Assembly: GCA_022496805.1 (NCBI GenBank) | Contig: CM040094.1 | Span: 11,431,501-11,495,500 of the forward strand | Length of the DNA: 64,000 nucleotides | Reading direction: 5' to 3' | Origin: Pohlia nutans | Lineage: Eukaryota; Streptophyta; Bryopsida; Bryales; Mniaceae | In this document: one piece after another, positions 14,826 to 29,800 of the stretch | How positions within the stretch are numbered: position 1 is the stretch's first letter | Layout: every line of letters starts with the position of its first letter | Program-made: the position numbers and the translations under genes | The notes under the pieces: model-generated | Database searches by the model: none | The model's input: only the letters and a program-made list of their open reading frames with translations | Told to the model about the DNA's origin: nothing

Positions 14826-17800
14826 GTAATATTGTGTTGTTTATGTAAGCAGTCGGAGCTATCATTTTGCGTCTTACAGTAAACTCCAATGACGCTAAGT
14901 TTTGTATGCTATCTATGGACCATTTTTTTAAGAGAACAATGTTTACTATCGATTAGCGCCTCGACGACTACATTGTCCAAAAATCATAATATATATATAT
15001 TTTTTGGCCCCTGGACTTTATCCTAGCCTTTACATTTCAGCCCCTAGCCTTGCCTGAGTCTTCAAGTTCTAGAACACCGGCTTGCTTGCCATCGAAACCA
15101 TGGCGCTGGTCCTCGTGAGGTGGGCCCTAGCCCTCTTAGGGTTTTCGAATCGCCCTCGTCTATTGCACTGTCCCATGGCAGCTCTCACTTGGGCTTGTCC
15201 ATACGAGCTTTCTGTAGTGCTTTTTTTTTGGCCCTTGCCGGCTGCTACACATCTATATCCAGCCCTCGTCTCCATCTTCTGGGTCTCGATCTTCTCGTGT
15301 TTTCCACAGCGTTTGTTTGTCTCTCTCCTGCCTAGACACGCTCACCTGGGTCTCAGTATCCTCACTGCCGTTGACACGCTCAGGGTTTTAGTAGACACGC
15401 TCAGGATCTCAGTAGACACCTCTACATTCAATGCTTTTGATTAAATACTTAGAAGAACACCGCAGATGGAGAGCGCACCAAAAGGTGATGCTCAAGGGAA
15501 TGCGGAAAATGCTGGTGGACAAATTCAGGAACACTCAGTCACGGAAAAATTGGAGACGGGAGCCTCAGTGGAGAATGAGATCATGGCCATCGGAACTCAG
15601 AGTGTGCATCCACGTATGGATGCTTTGACAATTTGTCTGAATTCTCAAAGCAATTCTTAAACCCTAATCAAATTTTGATACTTTTGAACACTCAAATTTG
15701 TTTTTTTTCTATGACTTCACAAAGCAAAGTAACCCTTGTGGAAGCCTGTCCTTACCCAGCCGAAACTGGCCTCACTGTGGAGGTCAATTTTTAATTTTCT
15801 TGAACAATCAAATTTGTTTTTTGTTTGTGAATTCTCAAAGCAAAGTAATTCTTGTGGAAGCCTGTCCGTACCCAGCCGGCACCGGCCTCACTGTAGAGGT
15901 CAATTTTTCAAATTTTTGAACACTCAACTTTGTTTTTTTGTTTGTAAATTCTCAAAGCAAAGTAATCCTTGTGGAAGCCTGTCCTTACCCAGCCGGCACC
16001 GCCTCACTGTGGAGGTAAATTTTGGATTATTTTGAACACTCAACTTTGCTTTTTGTTTGTGAATTCTCAAAGCAAAGTAATCCTTGTGGAAGCCTGTCCT
16101 TACCCAGCCCGCACCGGCCTCACTGTGGAGGTCAATTTTTCATTTTTTTGAACACTCAACAATGTTTTTCGTTTGTGAATTTTCAAAGCAAAGTAATCCT
16201 TGTGAAAACTTGGCCTTACCCAGCCAGCACCGGCCTCACTGTGCAAGTCAATTTTTGATTTCTTTGAACACTCAAATTTGTTTTCTGTTTGTGAATTCTC
16301 AAAGCAAAGTAATCCTTCTGGATGCCTGTCCTCACCCAGCCGGCACTGGCCTCACTGTGGAGGTCAATTTTTGATTTTTTTGAACACTCAACTTTGTTCT
16401 ATGTTTGTGAATTCTCAAAGCAAAGTAATCCTTGTGGACGCCTGTCCTCAACCAGCCGGCACCGGCCTTACTGTAGAGGTCAATTTTTGATTCTTTTGAA
16501 CACTCAACTTTGTTTTTTGTTTGTGAATTCTCAAAGCAAAGTAATTCTTGTGGAAGCTTGTCCTTACCCAGCCGGCACCGGCCTCACTGTAGAGGTCAAA
16601 TTTTGATTTTTTTGAACACTCAACTTTGTTTTTTTGTTTGTGAATTCTCAAAGCAAAGTCATCCTTGTGGAAGCCTGTCCTTACCCAGCCGGCACCGGCC
16701 TCACTGTAGAGGTCAATTTTTCATTTTTTTGAACACTCAACAATGTTTTTTGTTTGTGAATTTTCAAAGCAAAGTAATCCTTGTGGAAACTTGTCCTTAC
16801 CCAGCCGGCACCGGCCTCACTGTGCAGGTCAATTTTTGATTTCTTTGAACACTCAAATTTGTTTTCTGTTTGTGAATTCTCAAAGCAAAGTAATCCTTGT
16901 GGAAGCCTGTCCTTACCCAGCCGGCACCGCCTCACAAGGAGGTCAATTCTTGATTTTTTTGAACACTCAACTTTGTTTTTCATTTGTGAATTCTCAAAGC
17001 AAAGTAATCCTTGTGGAAGCCTGTCCTTACCCAGCCGGCACCGCCTCACAACGAGGTCAATTCTTGATTCTTTTGAACACTCAACTTTGTTTTTCATTTG
17101 TGAATTCTCAAAGCAAAGTAATTCTTGTGGAAGCCTGCCCTTACCCAGCCGGCACCGGCCTCACTGTAGAGGTCAATTTTTGATTTTTTTGAACACTCAA
17201 CTTTGTTTTTTTGTTTGTGAATTCTCAAAGCAAAGTAATCCTTGTGGACGCCTGTCCTCACCCAGCCGGCACCGGCCTCACTGTGGAGGTCAATTTTTGA
17301 TTTTTTGAACACTCAATTTTGTTTTTTGTTTGTGAATTCTGAAACCAATCTCTTCCTTGTGGAAGCCTGTCCTCACCCAGCCGGCACCGGCCTCACTGTG
17401 GAGGTCAATTTTTGATTTTTTTGAACACTCAACTTTGTTTTTTGATAGTGAATTCTCAAAGCAAAGTAATCCTTGTGGAAGCCTGTCCGTACCCAGCCGG
17501 CACCGGCCTCACTGTGGAGGTCAATTTTTCATTTTTTTGAACACTCAACTTTGTTTTTTGTTCGTGCATTTTCAATGCAAAGTAATCCTTGTGGAAGCCT
17601 GTCCGTACCCAGCCCGCACCGGCCTCACTGTGGAGGTCAAATTTTGATTTTTTTGAACACTCAACTTTGTTTTTTGTTTGTGAATTCTCAAAGCAAAGTA
17701 ATCCTTGTGGAAGCCTGTCCGTACCCAGCCGGCACCGGCCTCACTGTGGAGGTCAATTTTTGATTTTTTTGAACACTCAACTTTGTTTTTTGTTCGTGCA

Positions 17801-20800
17801 TTTTCAATGCAAAGTAATCCTTGTGGAAGCCTGTCCGTACCCAGCCCGCACCGGCCTCACTGTGGAGGTCAATTTTTGATTTTCTTGAACACTCAACTTT
17901 GTTTTTTGATAGTGAATTCTCAAAGCAAAGTAATCCTTGTGGAAGCCTGTCCGTACCCAGCCGGCACCGGCCTCACTGTGGAGGTCAATTTTTGATTTTT
18001 TTGAACACTCAACTTTGTTTTTTGTTCGTGCATTTTCAATGCAAAGTAATCCTTGTGGAAGCCTGTCCGTACCCAGCCCGCACCGGCCTCACTGTGGAGG
18101 TCAATTTTTGATTTTCTTGAACACTCAACTTTGTTTTTTGTTTGTGAATTCTCAAAGCAAAGTAATCCTTGTGGAAGCCTGTCCGTACCCAGCCGGCACC
18201 GGCCTCACTGTGGAGGTCAATTTTTGATTTTTTTGAACACTCAACTTTGTTTTTTGTTTGTGAATTCTCAAAGCAAAGTAATCCTTGTGGAAACCTGTCC
18301 GTACCCAGCCGGCACCGGCCTCACTGTGGAGGTCAATTTTTGATTTTTTTGAACACTCAACAATGTTTTTTGTTTGTGAATTTTCAAAGCAAAGTAATCC
18401 TTGTGGAAACTTGTCCTTACCCAGCCGGCACCGGCCTCACTGTGCAGGTCAATTTTTGATTTCTTTGAACACTCAAATTTGTTTTCTGTTTGTGAATTCT
18501 CAAAGCAAAGTAATCCTTGTGGAAGCCTGTCCTTACCCAGCCGGCACCGCCTCAAAAGGAGGTCAATTCTTGATTTTTTTGAACACTCAACTTTGTTTCT
18601 CATTTGTGAATTCTCAAAGCAAAGTAATCCTTGTGGAAGCCTGTCCTTACCCAGCCGGCACCGCCTCACAAGGAGGTCAATTCTTGATTTTTTTGAACAC
18701 TCAACTTTGTTTTTCATTTGTGAATTCTCAAAGCAAAGTAATTCTTGTGGAAGCCTGTCCTTACCCAGCCGGCACCGGCCTCACTGTAGAGGTCAATTTT
18801 TCATTTTTTTGAACACTCAACTTTGTTTTTTTGTTTGTGAATTCTCAAAGCAAAGTAATCCTTGTGGACGCCTGTCCTCACCCAGCCGGCACCGGCCTCA
18901 CTGTGGAGGTCAATTTTTGATTTTTTGAACACTCAATTTTGTTTTTTGTTTGTGAATTCTGAAACCAATCTCTTCCTTGTGGAAGCCTGTCCTTACCCAG
19001 CCGGCACCGGCCTCACTGTGGAGGTCAATTTTTGATTTTTTTGAACACTCAACTTTGTTTTTTGTTCGTGCATTTTCAATGCAAAGTAATCCTTGTGGAA
19101 GCCTGTCCGTACCCAGCCGGCACCGGCCTCACTGTGGAGGTCAATTTTTGATTTTCTTGAACACTCAACTTTGTTTTTTGTTTGTGAATTCTCAAAGCAA
19201 AGTAATCCTTGTGGAGGCCTGTCCGTACCCAGCCGGCACCGGCCTCACTGTGGAGGTCAATTTTTGATTTTCTTGAACACTCAACTTTGTTTTTTGTTTG
19301 TGAATTCTCAAAGCAAAGTAATCCTTGTGGAAGCTTGTCCGTACCCAGCCGGCACCGGCCTCACTGTGGAGGTCAATTTTTGATTTTCTTGAACACTCAA
19401 CTTTGTTTTTTGTTTGTGAATTCTCAAAGCAAAGTAATCCTTGTGGAAGCCTGTCCGTACCCAGCCGGCACCGGCCTCACTGTGGAGGTCAATTTTTGAT
19501 TTTCTTGAACACTCAACTTTGTTTTTTGTTTGTGAATTCTCAAAGCAAAGTAATCCTTGTGGAAGCCTGTGCGTACCCAGCCGGCACGGGCCTCACTGTG
19601 GAGGTCAATTTTTGATTTTCTTGAACACTCAACTTTGTTTTTTGTTTGTGAATTCTCAAAGCAAAGTAATCCTTGTGGAAGCCTGTCCGTACCCAGCCGG
19701 CACCGGCCTCACTGTGGAGGTCAATTTTTGATTTTCTTGAACACTCAACTTTGTTTTTTGTTTGTGAATTCTCAAAGCAAAGTAATCCTTGTGGAAGCCT
19801 GTCCGTACCCAGCCCGCACCGGCCTCACTGTGGAGGTCAATTTTTGATTTTTTTGAACACTCAACTTTGTTTTTTGTTTGTGAATTCTCAAAGCAAAGTA
19901 ATCCTTGTGGAAGCCTGTCCGTACCCAGCCGGCACCGGCCTCACTGTGGAGGTCAATTTTTGATTTTTTTGAACACTCAACTTTGTTTTTTGTTCGTGCA
20001 TTTTCAAAGCAAAGTAATCCTTGTGGAAGCCTGTCCGTACCCAGCCGGCACCGGCCTCACTGTGGAGGTCAATTTTTGATTTTTTTGAACACTCAACTTT
20101 GTTTTTTGTTCGGGCATTTTCAAAGCAAAGTAATCCTTGTGGAAGCCTGTCCGTACCCAGCCGGCACCGGCCTCACTGTGGAGGTCAATTTTTGATTTTT
20201 TTGAACACTCAACTTTGTTTTTTGTTCGTGCATTTTCAATGCAAAGTAATCCTTGTGGAAACTTGTCCTTACCCAGCCGGCACCGGCCTCACTGTGCAGG
20301 TCAATTTTTGATTTCTTTGAACACTCAAATTTGTTTTCTGTTTGTGAATTCTCAAAGCAAAGTAATCCTTGTGGAAGCCTGTCCTTACCCAGCCGGCACC
20401 GCCTCACAAGGAGGTCAATTCTTGATTTTTTTGAACACTCAACTTTGTTTTTCATTTGTGAATTCTCAAAGCAAAGTAATCCTTGTGGAAGCCTGTCCTT
20501 ACCCAGCCGGCACCGCCTCACAAGGAGGTCAATTCTTGATTTTTTTGAATACTCAACTTTGTTTTTCATTTGTGAATTCTCAAAGCAAAGTAATTCTTGT
20601 GGAAGCCTGTCCTTACCCAGCCGGCACCGGCCTCACTGTAGAGGTCAATTTTTCATTTTTTTGAACACTCAACTTTGTTTTTTTGTTTGTGAATTCTCAA
20701 AGCAAAGTAATCCTTGTGGACGCCTGTCCTCACCCAGCCGGCACCGGCCTCACTGTGGAGGTCAATTTTTGATTCTTTTGAACACTCAACTTTGATTTTT

Positions 20801-23800
20801 GTTCGTGCATTTTCAATGCAAAGTAATCCTTGTGGAAGCCTGTCCGTACCCAGCCCGCACCGGCCTCACTGTGGAGGTCAATTTTTGATTTTTTTGAACA
20901 CTCAACTTTGTTTTTTGATAGTGAATTCTCAAAGCAAAGTAATCCTTGTGGAAGCCTGTCCGTACCCAGCCGGCACCGGCCTCACTGTGGAGGTCAATTT
21001 TTGATTTTTTTGAACACTCAACTTTGTTTTTTGTTTGTGAATTCTCAAAGCAAAGTAATCCTTGTAGAAGCCTGTCCGTACCCAGCCCGCACCGGCCTCA
21101 CTGTGGAGGTCAATTTTTGATTTTTTTGAACACTCAACTTTGTTTTTTGTTTGTGAATTCTCAAAGCAAAGTAATCCTTGTGGAAGCCTGTCCGTACCCA
21201 GCTGGCACCGGCCTCACTGTGGAGGTCAAATTTTGATTTTTTTGAACACTCAACTTTGTTTTTTGTTCGTGCATTTTCAATGCAAAGTAATCCTTGTGGA
21301 AGCCTGTCCGTACCCAGCCCGCACCGGCCTCACTGTGGAGGTCAATTTCTGATTTTTTTGAACACTCAACTTTGTTTTTTGTTCGTGCATTTTCAATGCA
21401 AAGTAATCCTTGTGGAAGCCTGTCTGTACCCAGCCCGCACCGGCCTCACTGTGGAGGTCAATTTTTGATTTTTTTGAACACTCAACTTTGTTTTTTGATA
21501 GTGAATTCTCAAAGCAAAGTAATCCTTGTGGAAGCCTGTCCGTACCCAGCCGGCACCGGCCTCACTGTGGAGGTCAATTTTTGATTCTTTTGAACACTCA
21601 ACTTTGATTTTTTTTTGTGAATTCTCAAAGCAAAGTAATCCTTGTGGAAGCCTGTCCTTACCCAGCCCGCACCGGCCTCACTGTGGAGGTCAATTTTTCA
21701 TTTTTTTGAACACTCAACTTTGATTTTTTTTTGTGAATTCTCAAAGCAAAGTAATCCTTGTGGAAGCCTGTCCGTACCCAGCCGGCACCAGCCTCACTGT
21801 GGAGGTCAATTTTTGATTTTTTTTAACACTTAAATTTGTTTTTTGTTCGTGCATTTTCAATGCAAAGTAATCCTTGAGGAAGCGTGTCCATACCCAGCCG
21901 ACACCGGCTTCACTGTGGAGGTCAATTTTTGATTTTTTTGAACACTCAACTTTGTTTTTTGTTTGTGAATTCTCAAAGCAAAGTAATCCTTATGGAAGCC
22001 TGTCCGTACCCAGCCGGCACCGGCCTCACTGTGGAGGTCAATTTTTGATTTCTTTTAACACTCAACTTTGTTTTTTGTTTGTGAATTCTCAAAGCAAAGT
22101 AATCCTTGTGGAAGCCTGTCCGTACCCAGCCGGCACCGGCCTCACTGTGGAGGTCAATTTTTGATATTTTTGAACACTCAACTTTGTTTTTTTGTTTGCG
22201 AATTCTCAAAGCAAAGTAATCCTTATGGAAGCCTGTCCGTACCCAGCCGGCACCGGCCTCACTGTGGAGGTCAATTTTTGATTCTTTTGAACACTCAACT
22301 TTGATTTTTTTTTGTGAATTCTCAAAGCAAAGTAATCCTTGTGGAAGCCTGTCCTTACCCAGCCCGCACCGGCCTTACTGTGGAGGTCAATTTTTCATTT
22401 TTTTGAACACTCAACTTTGATTTTTTTTTGTGAATTCTCAAAGCAAAGTAATCCTTGTGGAAGCCTGTCCGTACCCAGCCGGCACCAGCCTCACTGTGGA
22501 GGTCAATTTTTGATTTTTTTTAACACTCAAATTTGTTTTTTGTTCGTGCATTTTCAATGCAAAGTAATCCTTGAGGAAGCGTGTCCATACCCAGCCGACA
22601 CCGGCTTCACTGTGGAGGTCAATTTTTGATTTTTTTGAACACTCAAATTTGTTTTTTGTTTGTGAATTCTCAAAGCAAAGTAATCCTTGTGGAAGCCTGT
22701 CCGTACCCAGCCGGCACGGGCCTCACTGTGGAGGTCAATTTTTGATTTTCTTGAACACTCAACTTTGTTTTTTGTTTGTGAATTCTCAAAGCAAAGTAAT
22801 CCTTGTGGAAGCCTGTCCGTACTCAGCCGGAACCGGCCTCACTGTGGAGGTCAATTTTTGATTTTTTTGAACACTCAACTTTGTTTTTTGTTCGTGCATT
22901 TTCAATGCAGAGTAATCCTTGTGGAAGCCTGTCCGTACCCAGCTGGCACCGGCTTCACTGTGGAGGTCAATTTTTGATTTTTTTGAACACTCAACTTTGT
23001 TTTTTGTTCGTGCATTTACAATGCAAAGTAATCCTTGTGGAAGCCTGTCCGTACCCAGCTGGCACCGGCTTCACTGTGGAGGTCAATTTTTGATTTTTTT
23101 GAACACTCAACTTTGTTTTTTGTTCGTGCATTTTCAATGCAAAGTAATCCTTGTGGAAGCCTGTCCGTACCCAGCTGGCACCGGCTTCACTGTGGAGGTC
23201 AATTTTTGATTTTTTTGAACACTCAACTTTGTTTTTTGTTCGTGCATTTTCAATGCAAAGTAATTCTTGTGGAAGCCTGTCCGTACCCAGCTGGCACCGG
23301 CTTCACTGTGGAGGTCAATTTTTGATTTTTTTGAACACTCAACTTTGTTTTTTGTTTGTGAATTCTCAAAGCAAAGTAATCCTTATGGAAGCCTGTCCGT
23401 ACCCAGCCGGCACCGGCCTCACTGTGGAGGTCAATTTTTGATTTCTTTTAACACTCAACTTTGTTTTTTGTTTGTGAATTCTCAAAGCAAAGTAATCCTT
23501 GTGGAAGCCTGTCCGTACCCAGCCGGCACCGGCCTCACTGTGGAGGTCAATTTTTGATATTTTTGAACACTCAACTTTGTTTTTTTGTTTGCGAATTCTC
23601 AAAGCAAAGTAATCCTTATGGAAGCCTGTCCGTACCCAGCCGGCACCGGCCTCACTGTGGAGGTCAATTTTTGATTTCTTTTAACACTCAACTTTGTTTT
23701 TTGTTTGTGAATTCTCAAAGCAAAGTAATCCTTGTGGAAGCCTGTCCGTACCCAGCCGGCACCGGCTTCACTGTGGAGGTCAATTTTTGATTTTTTTGAA

Positions 23801-26800
23801 CACTCAACTTTGTTTTTTGTTCGTGCATTTTCAATGCAAAGTAATCCTTGTGGAAGCCTGTCCGTACCCAGCTGGCACCGGCTTCACTGTGGAGGTCAAT
23901 TTTTGATTTTTTTGAACACTCAACTTTGTTTTTTGTTCGTGCATTTTCAATGCAAAGTAATCCTTGTGGAAGCCTGTCCGTACCCAGCTGGCACCGGCTT
24001 CACTGTGGAGGTCAATTTTTGATTTTTTTGAACACTCAACTTTGTTTTTTGTTCGTGCATTTTCAATGCAAAGTAATCCTTGTGGAAGCCTGTCCGTACC
24101 CAGCTGGCACCGGCTTCACTGTGGAGGTCAATTTTTGATTTTTTTGAACACTCAACTTTGTTTTTTGTTCGTGCATTTTCAATGCAAAGTAATTCTTGTG
24201 GAAGCCTGTCCGTACCCAGCTGGCACCGGCTTCACTGTGGAGGTCAATTTTTGATTTTTTTGAACACTCAACTTTGTTTTTTGTTTGTGAATTCTCAAAG
24301 CAAAGTAATCCTTATGGAAGCCTGTCCGTACCCAGCCGGCACCGGCCTCACTGTGGAGGTCAATTTTTGATTTCTTTTAACACTCAACTTTGTTTTTTGT
24401 TTGTGAATTCTCAAAGCAAAGTAATCCTTGTGGAAGCCTGTCCGTACCCAGCCGGCACCGGCCTCACTGTGGAGGTCAATTTTTGATATTTTTGAACACT
24501 CAACTTTGTTTTTTTGTTTGCGAATTCTCAAAGCAAAGTAATCCTTATGGAAGCCTGTCCGTACCCAGCCGGCACCGGCCTCACTGTGGAGGTCAATTTT
24601 TGATTTTCTTGAACACTCAACTTTGTTTTTTGTTTGTGAATTCTCAAAGCAAAGTAATCCTTGTGGAAGCCTGTCCGTACCCAGCCGGCACCGGCCTCAC
24701 TGTGGAGGTCAATTTTTGATATTTTTGAACACTCAACTTTGTTTTTTTGTTTGCGAATTCTCAAAGCAAAGTAATCCTTATGGAAGCCTGTCCGTACCCA
24801 GCCGGCACCGGCCTCACTGTGGAGGTCAATTTTTGATTTTCTTGAACACTCAACTTTGTTTTTTGTTTGTGAATTCTCAAAGCAAAGTAATCCTTGTGGA
24901 AGCCTGTCCGTACCCAGCCGGCACCGGCCTCACTGTGGAGGTCAATTTTTGATATTTTTGAACACTCAACTTTGTTTTTTTGTTTGTGAATTCTCAAAGC
25001 AAAGTAATCCTTGTGGAAGCCTGTCCGTACCCAGCCGGCACCGGCCTCACTGTGGAGGTCAATTTTTGAATTTCTTGAACACTCAACTTTGTTTTTTGTT
25101 TGTGAATTCTCAAAGCAAAGTAATCCTTGTGGAAGCCTGTGCGTACCCAGCCGGCACGGGCCTCTCTGTGGAGGTCAATTTTTGATTTTCTTGAACACTC
25201 AACTTTGTTTTTTGTTTGTGAATTCTCAAAGCAAAGTAATCCTTGTGGAAGCCTGTCCGTACCCAGCCGGCACCGGCCTCACTGTAGAGGTCAATTTTTC
25301 ATTTTTTTGAACACTCAACTTTGTTTCTTTGTTTGCGAATTCTCAAAGCAAAGTAATCCTTGTGGATGCCTACCTGTACCCAAAGGGCACCGGCCTCACT
25401 GTGGAGGTCAATTTTTGATTTTTTTGAACACTCAACTTTGTTTTTTGTTTGTGAATTCTCAAAGCAAAGTAATCCTTGTGGAAGCCTGTCCGTACCCAGC
25501 CGGCACCGGCCTCACTGTGGAGGTCAATTTTTGATTTTCTTGAACACTCAACTTTGTTTTTTGTTTGTGAATTCTCAAAGCAAAGTAATCCTTGTGGAAG
25601 CCTGTCCGTACCCAGCCGGCACCGGCCTCACTGTGGAGGTCAATTTTTGATATTTTTGAACACTCAACTTTGTTTTTTGTTTGGGAATTCTCAAAGCAAA
25701 GTAATCCTTTTGGAAGCCTGTCCGTACCCAGCCGGCACGGGCCTCACTGTGGAGGTCAATTTTTGATTTTTTTGAACACTCAACTTTGTTTTTTGTTTGT
25801 GAATTCTCAAAGCAAAGTAATCCTTGTGGAAGCCTGTCCGTACCGAGCCGGCACGGGCCTCACTGTGGAGGTCAATTTTTGATTTTTTTGAACACTCAAC
25901 TTTGTTTTTTGTTTGTGAATTCTCAAAGCAAAGTAATCCTTGTGGAAGCTTGTCCGTACCCAGCCGGCACCGGCCTCACTGTGGAGGTCAATTTTTGATT
26001 TTCTTGAACACTCAACTTTGTTTTTTGTTTGTGAATTCTCAAAGCAAAGTAATCCTTGTGGAAGGCTGTCCGTACCCAGCCGGCACGGGCCTCACTGTGG
26101 AGGTCAATTTTTGATTTTCTTGAACACTCAACTTTGTTTTTTGTTTGGGAATTCTCAAAGCAAAGTAATCCTTTTGGAAGCCTGTCCGTACCCAGCCGGC
26201 ACGGGCCTCACTGTGGAGGTCAATTTTTGATTTTTTTGAACACTCAACTTTGTTTTTTGTTTGTGAATTCTCAAAGCAAAGTAATCCTTGTGGAAGCCTG
26301 TCCGTACCGAGCCGGCACGGGCCTCACTGTGGAGGTCAATTTTTGATTTTCTTGAACACTCAACTTTGTTTTTTGTTTGTGAATTCTCAAAGCAAAGTAA
26401 TCCTTGTGGAAGCCTGTCCGTACCCAGCCGGCACGGGCCTCACTGTGGAGGTCAATTTTTGATTTTCTTGAACACTCAACTTTGTTTTTTGTTTGTGAAT
26501 TCTCAAAGCACAGTCATCCTTGTGGAAGCCTGTTCGTACCCAGCCGGCACCGGCCTCACTGTGGAGGTCAATTTTTGATTTTCTTGAACACTCAACTTTG
26601 TTTTTTGTTTGTGAATTCTCAAAGCAAAGTAATCCTTGTGGAAGCCTGTCCGTACCCAGCCGGCACCGGCCTCACTGTAGAGGTCAATTTTTCATTTTTT
26701 TGAACACTCAACTTTGTTTCTTTGTTTGCGAATTCTCAAAGCAAAGTAATCCTTGTGGATGCCTACCTGTACCCAAAGGGCACCGGCCTCACTGTGGAGG

Positions 26801-29800
26801 TCAATTTTTGATTTTTTTGAACACTCAACTTTGTTTTTTGTTTGTGAATTCTCAAAGCAAAGTAATCCTTGTGGAAGCCTGTCCGTACCCAGCCGGCACG
26901 GGCCTCACTGTGGAGGTCAATTTTTGATTTTCTTGAACACTCAACTTTGTTTTTTGTTTGTGAATTCTCAAAGCAAAGTAATCCTTGTGGAAGCCTGTCC
27001 GTACCCAGCCGGCACCGGCCTCACTGTGGAGGTCAATTTTTGATTTTTTTGAACACTCAACTTTGTTTTTTGTTTGTGAATTCTCAAAGCAAAGTAATCC
27101 TTGTGGAAGGCTGTCCGTACCCAGCCGGCACGGGCCTCACTGTGGAGGTCAATTTTTGATTTTCTTGAACACTCAACTTTGTTTTTTGTTTGTGAATTCT
27201 CAAAGCAAAGTAATCCTTGTGGAAGCTTGTCCGTACCCAGCCGGCACCGGCCTCACTGTGGAGGTCAATTTTTGATTTTTTTGAACACTCAACTTTGTTT
27301 TTTGTTTGTGAATTCTCAAAGCAAAGTAATCCTTGTGGAAGGCTGTCCGTACCCAGCCGGCACGGGCCTCACTGTGGAGGTCAATTTTTGATTTTCTTGA
27401 ACACTCAACTTTGTTTTTTGTTTGGGAATTCTCAAAGCAAAGTAATCCTTTTGGAAGCCTGTCCGTACCCAGCCGGCACGGGCCTCACTGTGGAGGTCAA
27501 TTTTTGATTTTTTTGAACACTCAACTTTGTTTTTTGTTTGTGAATTCTCAAAGCAAAGTAATCCTTGTGGAAGCCTGTCCGTACCGAGCCGGCACGGGCC
27601 TCACTGTGGAGGTCAATTTTTGATTTTCTTGAACACTCAACTTTGTTTTTTGTTTGTGAATTCTCAAAGCAAAGTAATCCTTGTGGAAGCTTGTCCGTAC
27701 CCAGCCGGCACCGGCCTCACTGTGGAGGTCAATTTTTGATTTTCTTGAACACTCAACTTTGTTTTTTGTTTGTGAATTCTCAAAGCAAAGTAATCCTTGT
27801 GGAAGGCTGTCCGTACCCAGCCGGCACGGGCCTCACTGTGGAGGTCAATTTTTGATTTTCTTGAACACTCAACTTTGTTTTTTGTTTGGGAATTCTCAAA
27901 GCAAAGTAATCCTTTTGGAAGCCTGTCCGTACCCAGCCGGCACGGGCCTCACTGTGGAGGTCAATTTTTGATTTTTTTGAACACTCAACTTTGTTTTTTG
28001 TTTGTGAATTCTCAAAGCAAAGTAATCCTTGTGGAAGCCTGTCCGTACCGAGCCGGCACGGGCCTCACTGTGGAGGTCAATTTTTGATTTTCTTGAACAC
28101 TCAACTTTGTTTTTTGTTTGTGAATTCTCAAAGCAAAGTAATCCTTGTGGAAGCCTGTCCGTACCCAGCCGGCACGGGCCTCACTGTGGAGGTCAATTTT
28201 TGATTTTCTTGAACACTCAACTTTGTTTTTTGTTTGTGAATTCTCAAAGCACAGTCATCCTTGTGGAAGCCTGTTCGTACCCAGCCGGCACCGGCCTCAC
28301 TGTGGAGGTCAATTTTTGATTTTCTTGAACACTCAACTTTGTTTTTTGTTTGTGAATTCTCAAAGCAAAGTAATCCTTGTGGAAGCCTGTCCGTACCCAG
28401 CCGGCACCGGCCTCACTGTAGAGGTCAATTTTTCATTTTTTTGAACACTCAACTTTGTTTCTTTGTTTGCGAATTCTCAAAGCAAAGTAATCCTTGTGGA
28501 TGCCTACCTGTACCCAAAGGGCACCGGCCTCACTGTGGAGGTCAATTTTTGATTTTTTTGAACACTCAACTTTGTTTTTTGTTTGTGAATTCTCAAAGCA
28601 AAGTAATCCTTGTGGAAGCCTGTCCGTACCCAGCCGGCACGGGCCTCACTGTGGAGGTCAATTTTTGATTTTCTTGAACACTCAACTTTGTTTTTTGTTT
28701 GTGAATTCTCAAAGCAAAGTAATCCTTGTGGAAGCCTGTCCGTACCCAGCCGGCACCGGCCTCACTGTGGAGGTCAATTTTTGATTTTTTTGAACACTCA
28801 ACTTTGTTTTTTGTTTGTGAATTCTCAAAGCAAAGTAATCCTTGTGGAAGGCTGTCCGTACCCAGCCGGCACGGGCCTCACTGTGGAGGTCAATTTTTGA
28901 TTTTCTTGAACACTCAACTTTGTTTTTTGTTTGTGAATTCTCAAAGCAAAGTAATCCTTGTGGAAGCTTGTCCGTACCCAGCCGGCACCGGCCTCACTGT
29001 GGAGGTCAATTTTTGATTTTTTTGAACACTCAACTTTGTTTTTTGTTTGTGAATTCTCAAAGCAAAGTAATCCTTGTGGAAGGCTGTCCGTACCCAGCCG
29101 GCACGGGCCTCACTGTGGAGGTCAATTTTTGATTTTCTTGAACACTCAACTTTGTTTTTTGTTTGGGAATTCTCAAAGCAAAGTAATCCTTTTGGAAGCC
29201 TGTCCGTACCCAGCCGGCACGGGCCTCACTGTGGAGGTCAATTTTTGATTTTTTTGAACACTCAACTTTGTTTTTTGTTTGTGAATTCTCAAAGCAAAGT
29301 AATCCTTGTGGAAGCCTGTCCGTACCGAGCCGGCACGGGCCTCACTGTGGAGGTCAATTTTTGATTTTCTTGAACACTCAACTTTGTTTTTTGTTTGTGA
29401 ATTCTCAAAGCAAAGTAATCCTTGTGGAAGCTTGTCCGTACCCAGCCGGCACCGGCCTCACTGTGGAGGTCAATTTTTGATTTTCTTGAACACTCAACTT
29501 TGTTTTTTGTTTGTGAATTCTCAAAGCAAAGTAATCCTTGTGGAAGCCTGTCCGTACCCAGCCGGCACGGGCCTCACTGTGGAGGTCAATTTTTGATTTT
29601 CTTGAACACTCAACTTTGTTTTTTGTTTGTGAATTCTCAAAGCACAGTCATCCTTGTGGAAGCCTGTTCGTACCCAGCCGGCACCGGCCTCACTGTGGAG
29701 GTCAATTTTTGATTTTCTTGAACACTCAACTTTGTTTTTTGTTTGTGAATTCTCAAAGCAAAGTAATCCTTGTGGAAGCCTGTCCGTACCCAGCCGGCAC

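Noticed and set aside
16448..24997. Minus-strand open frames within the satellite (for example MKNKVECSKKSR...)
   Set aside because: Antisense readings of the same monomers.
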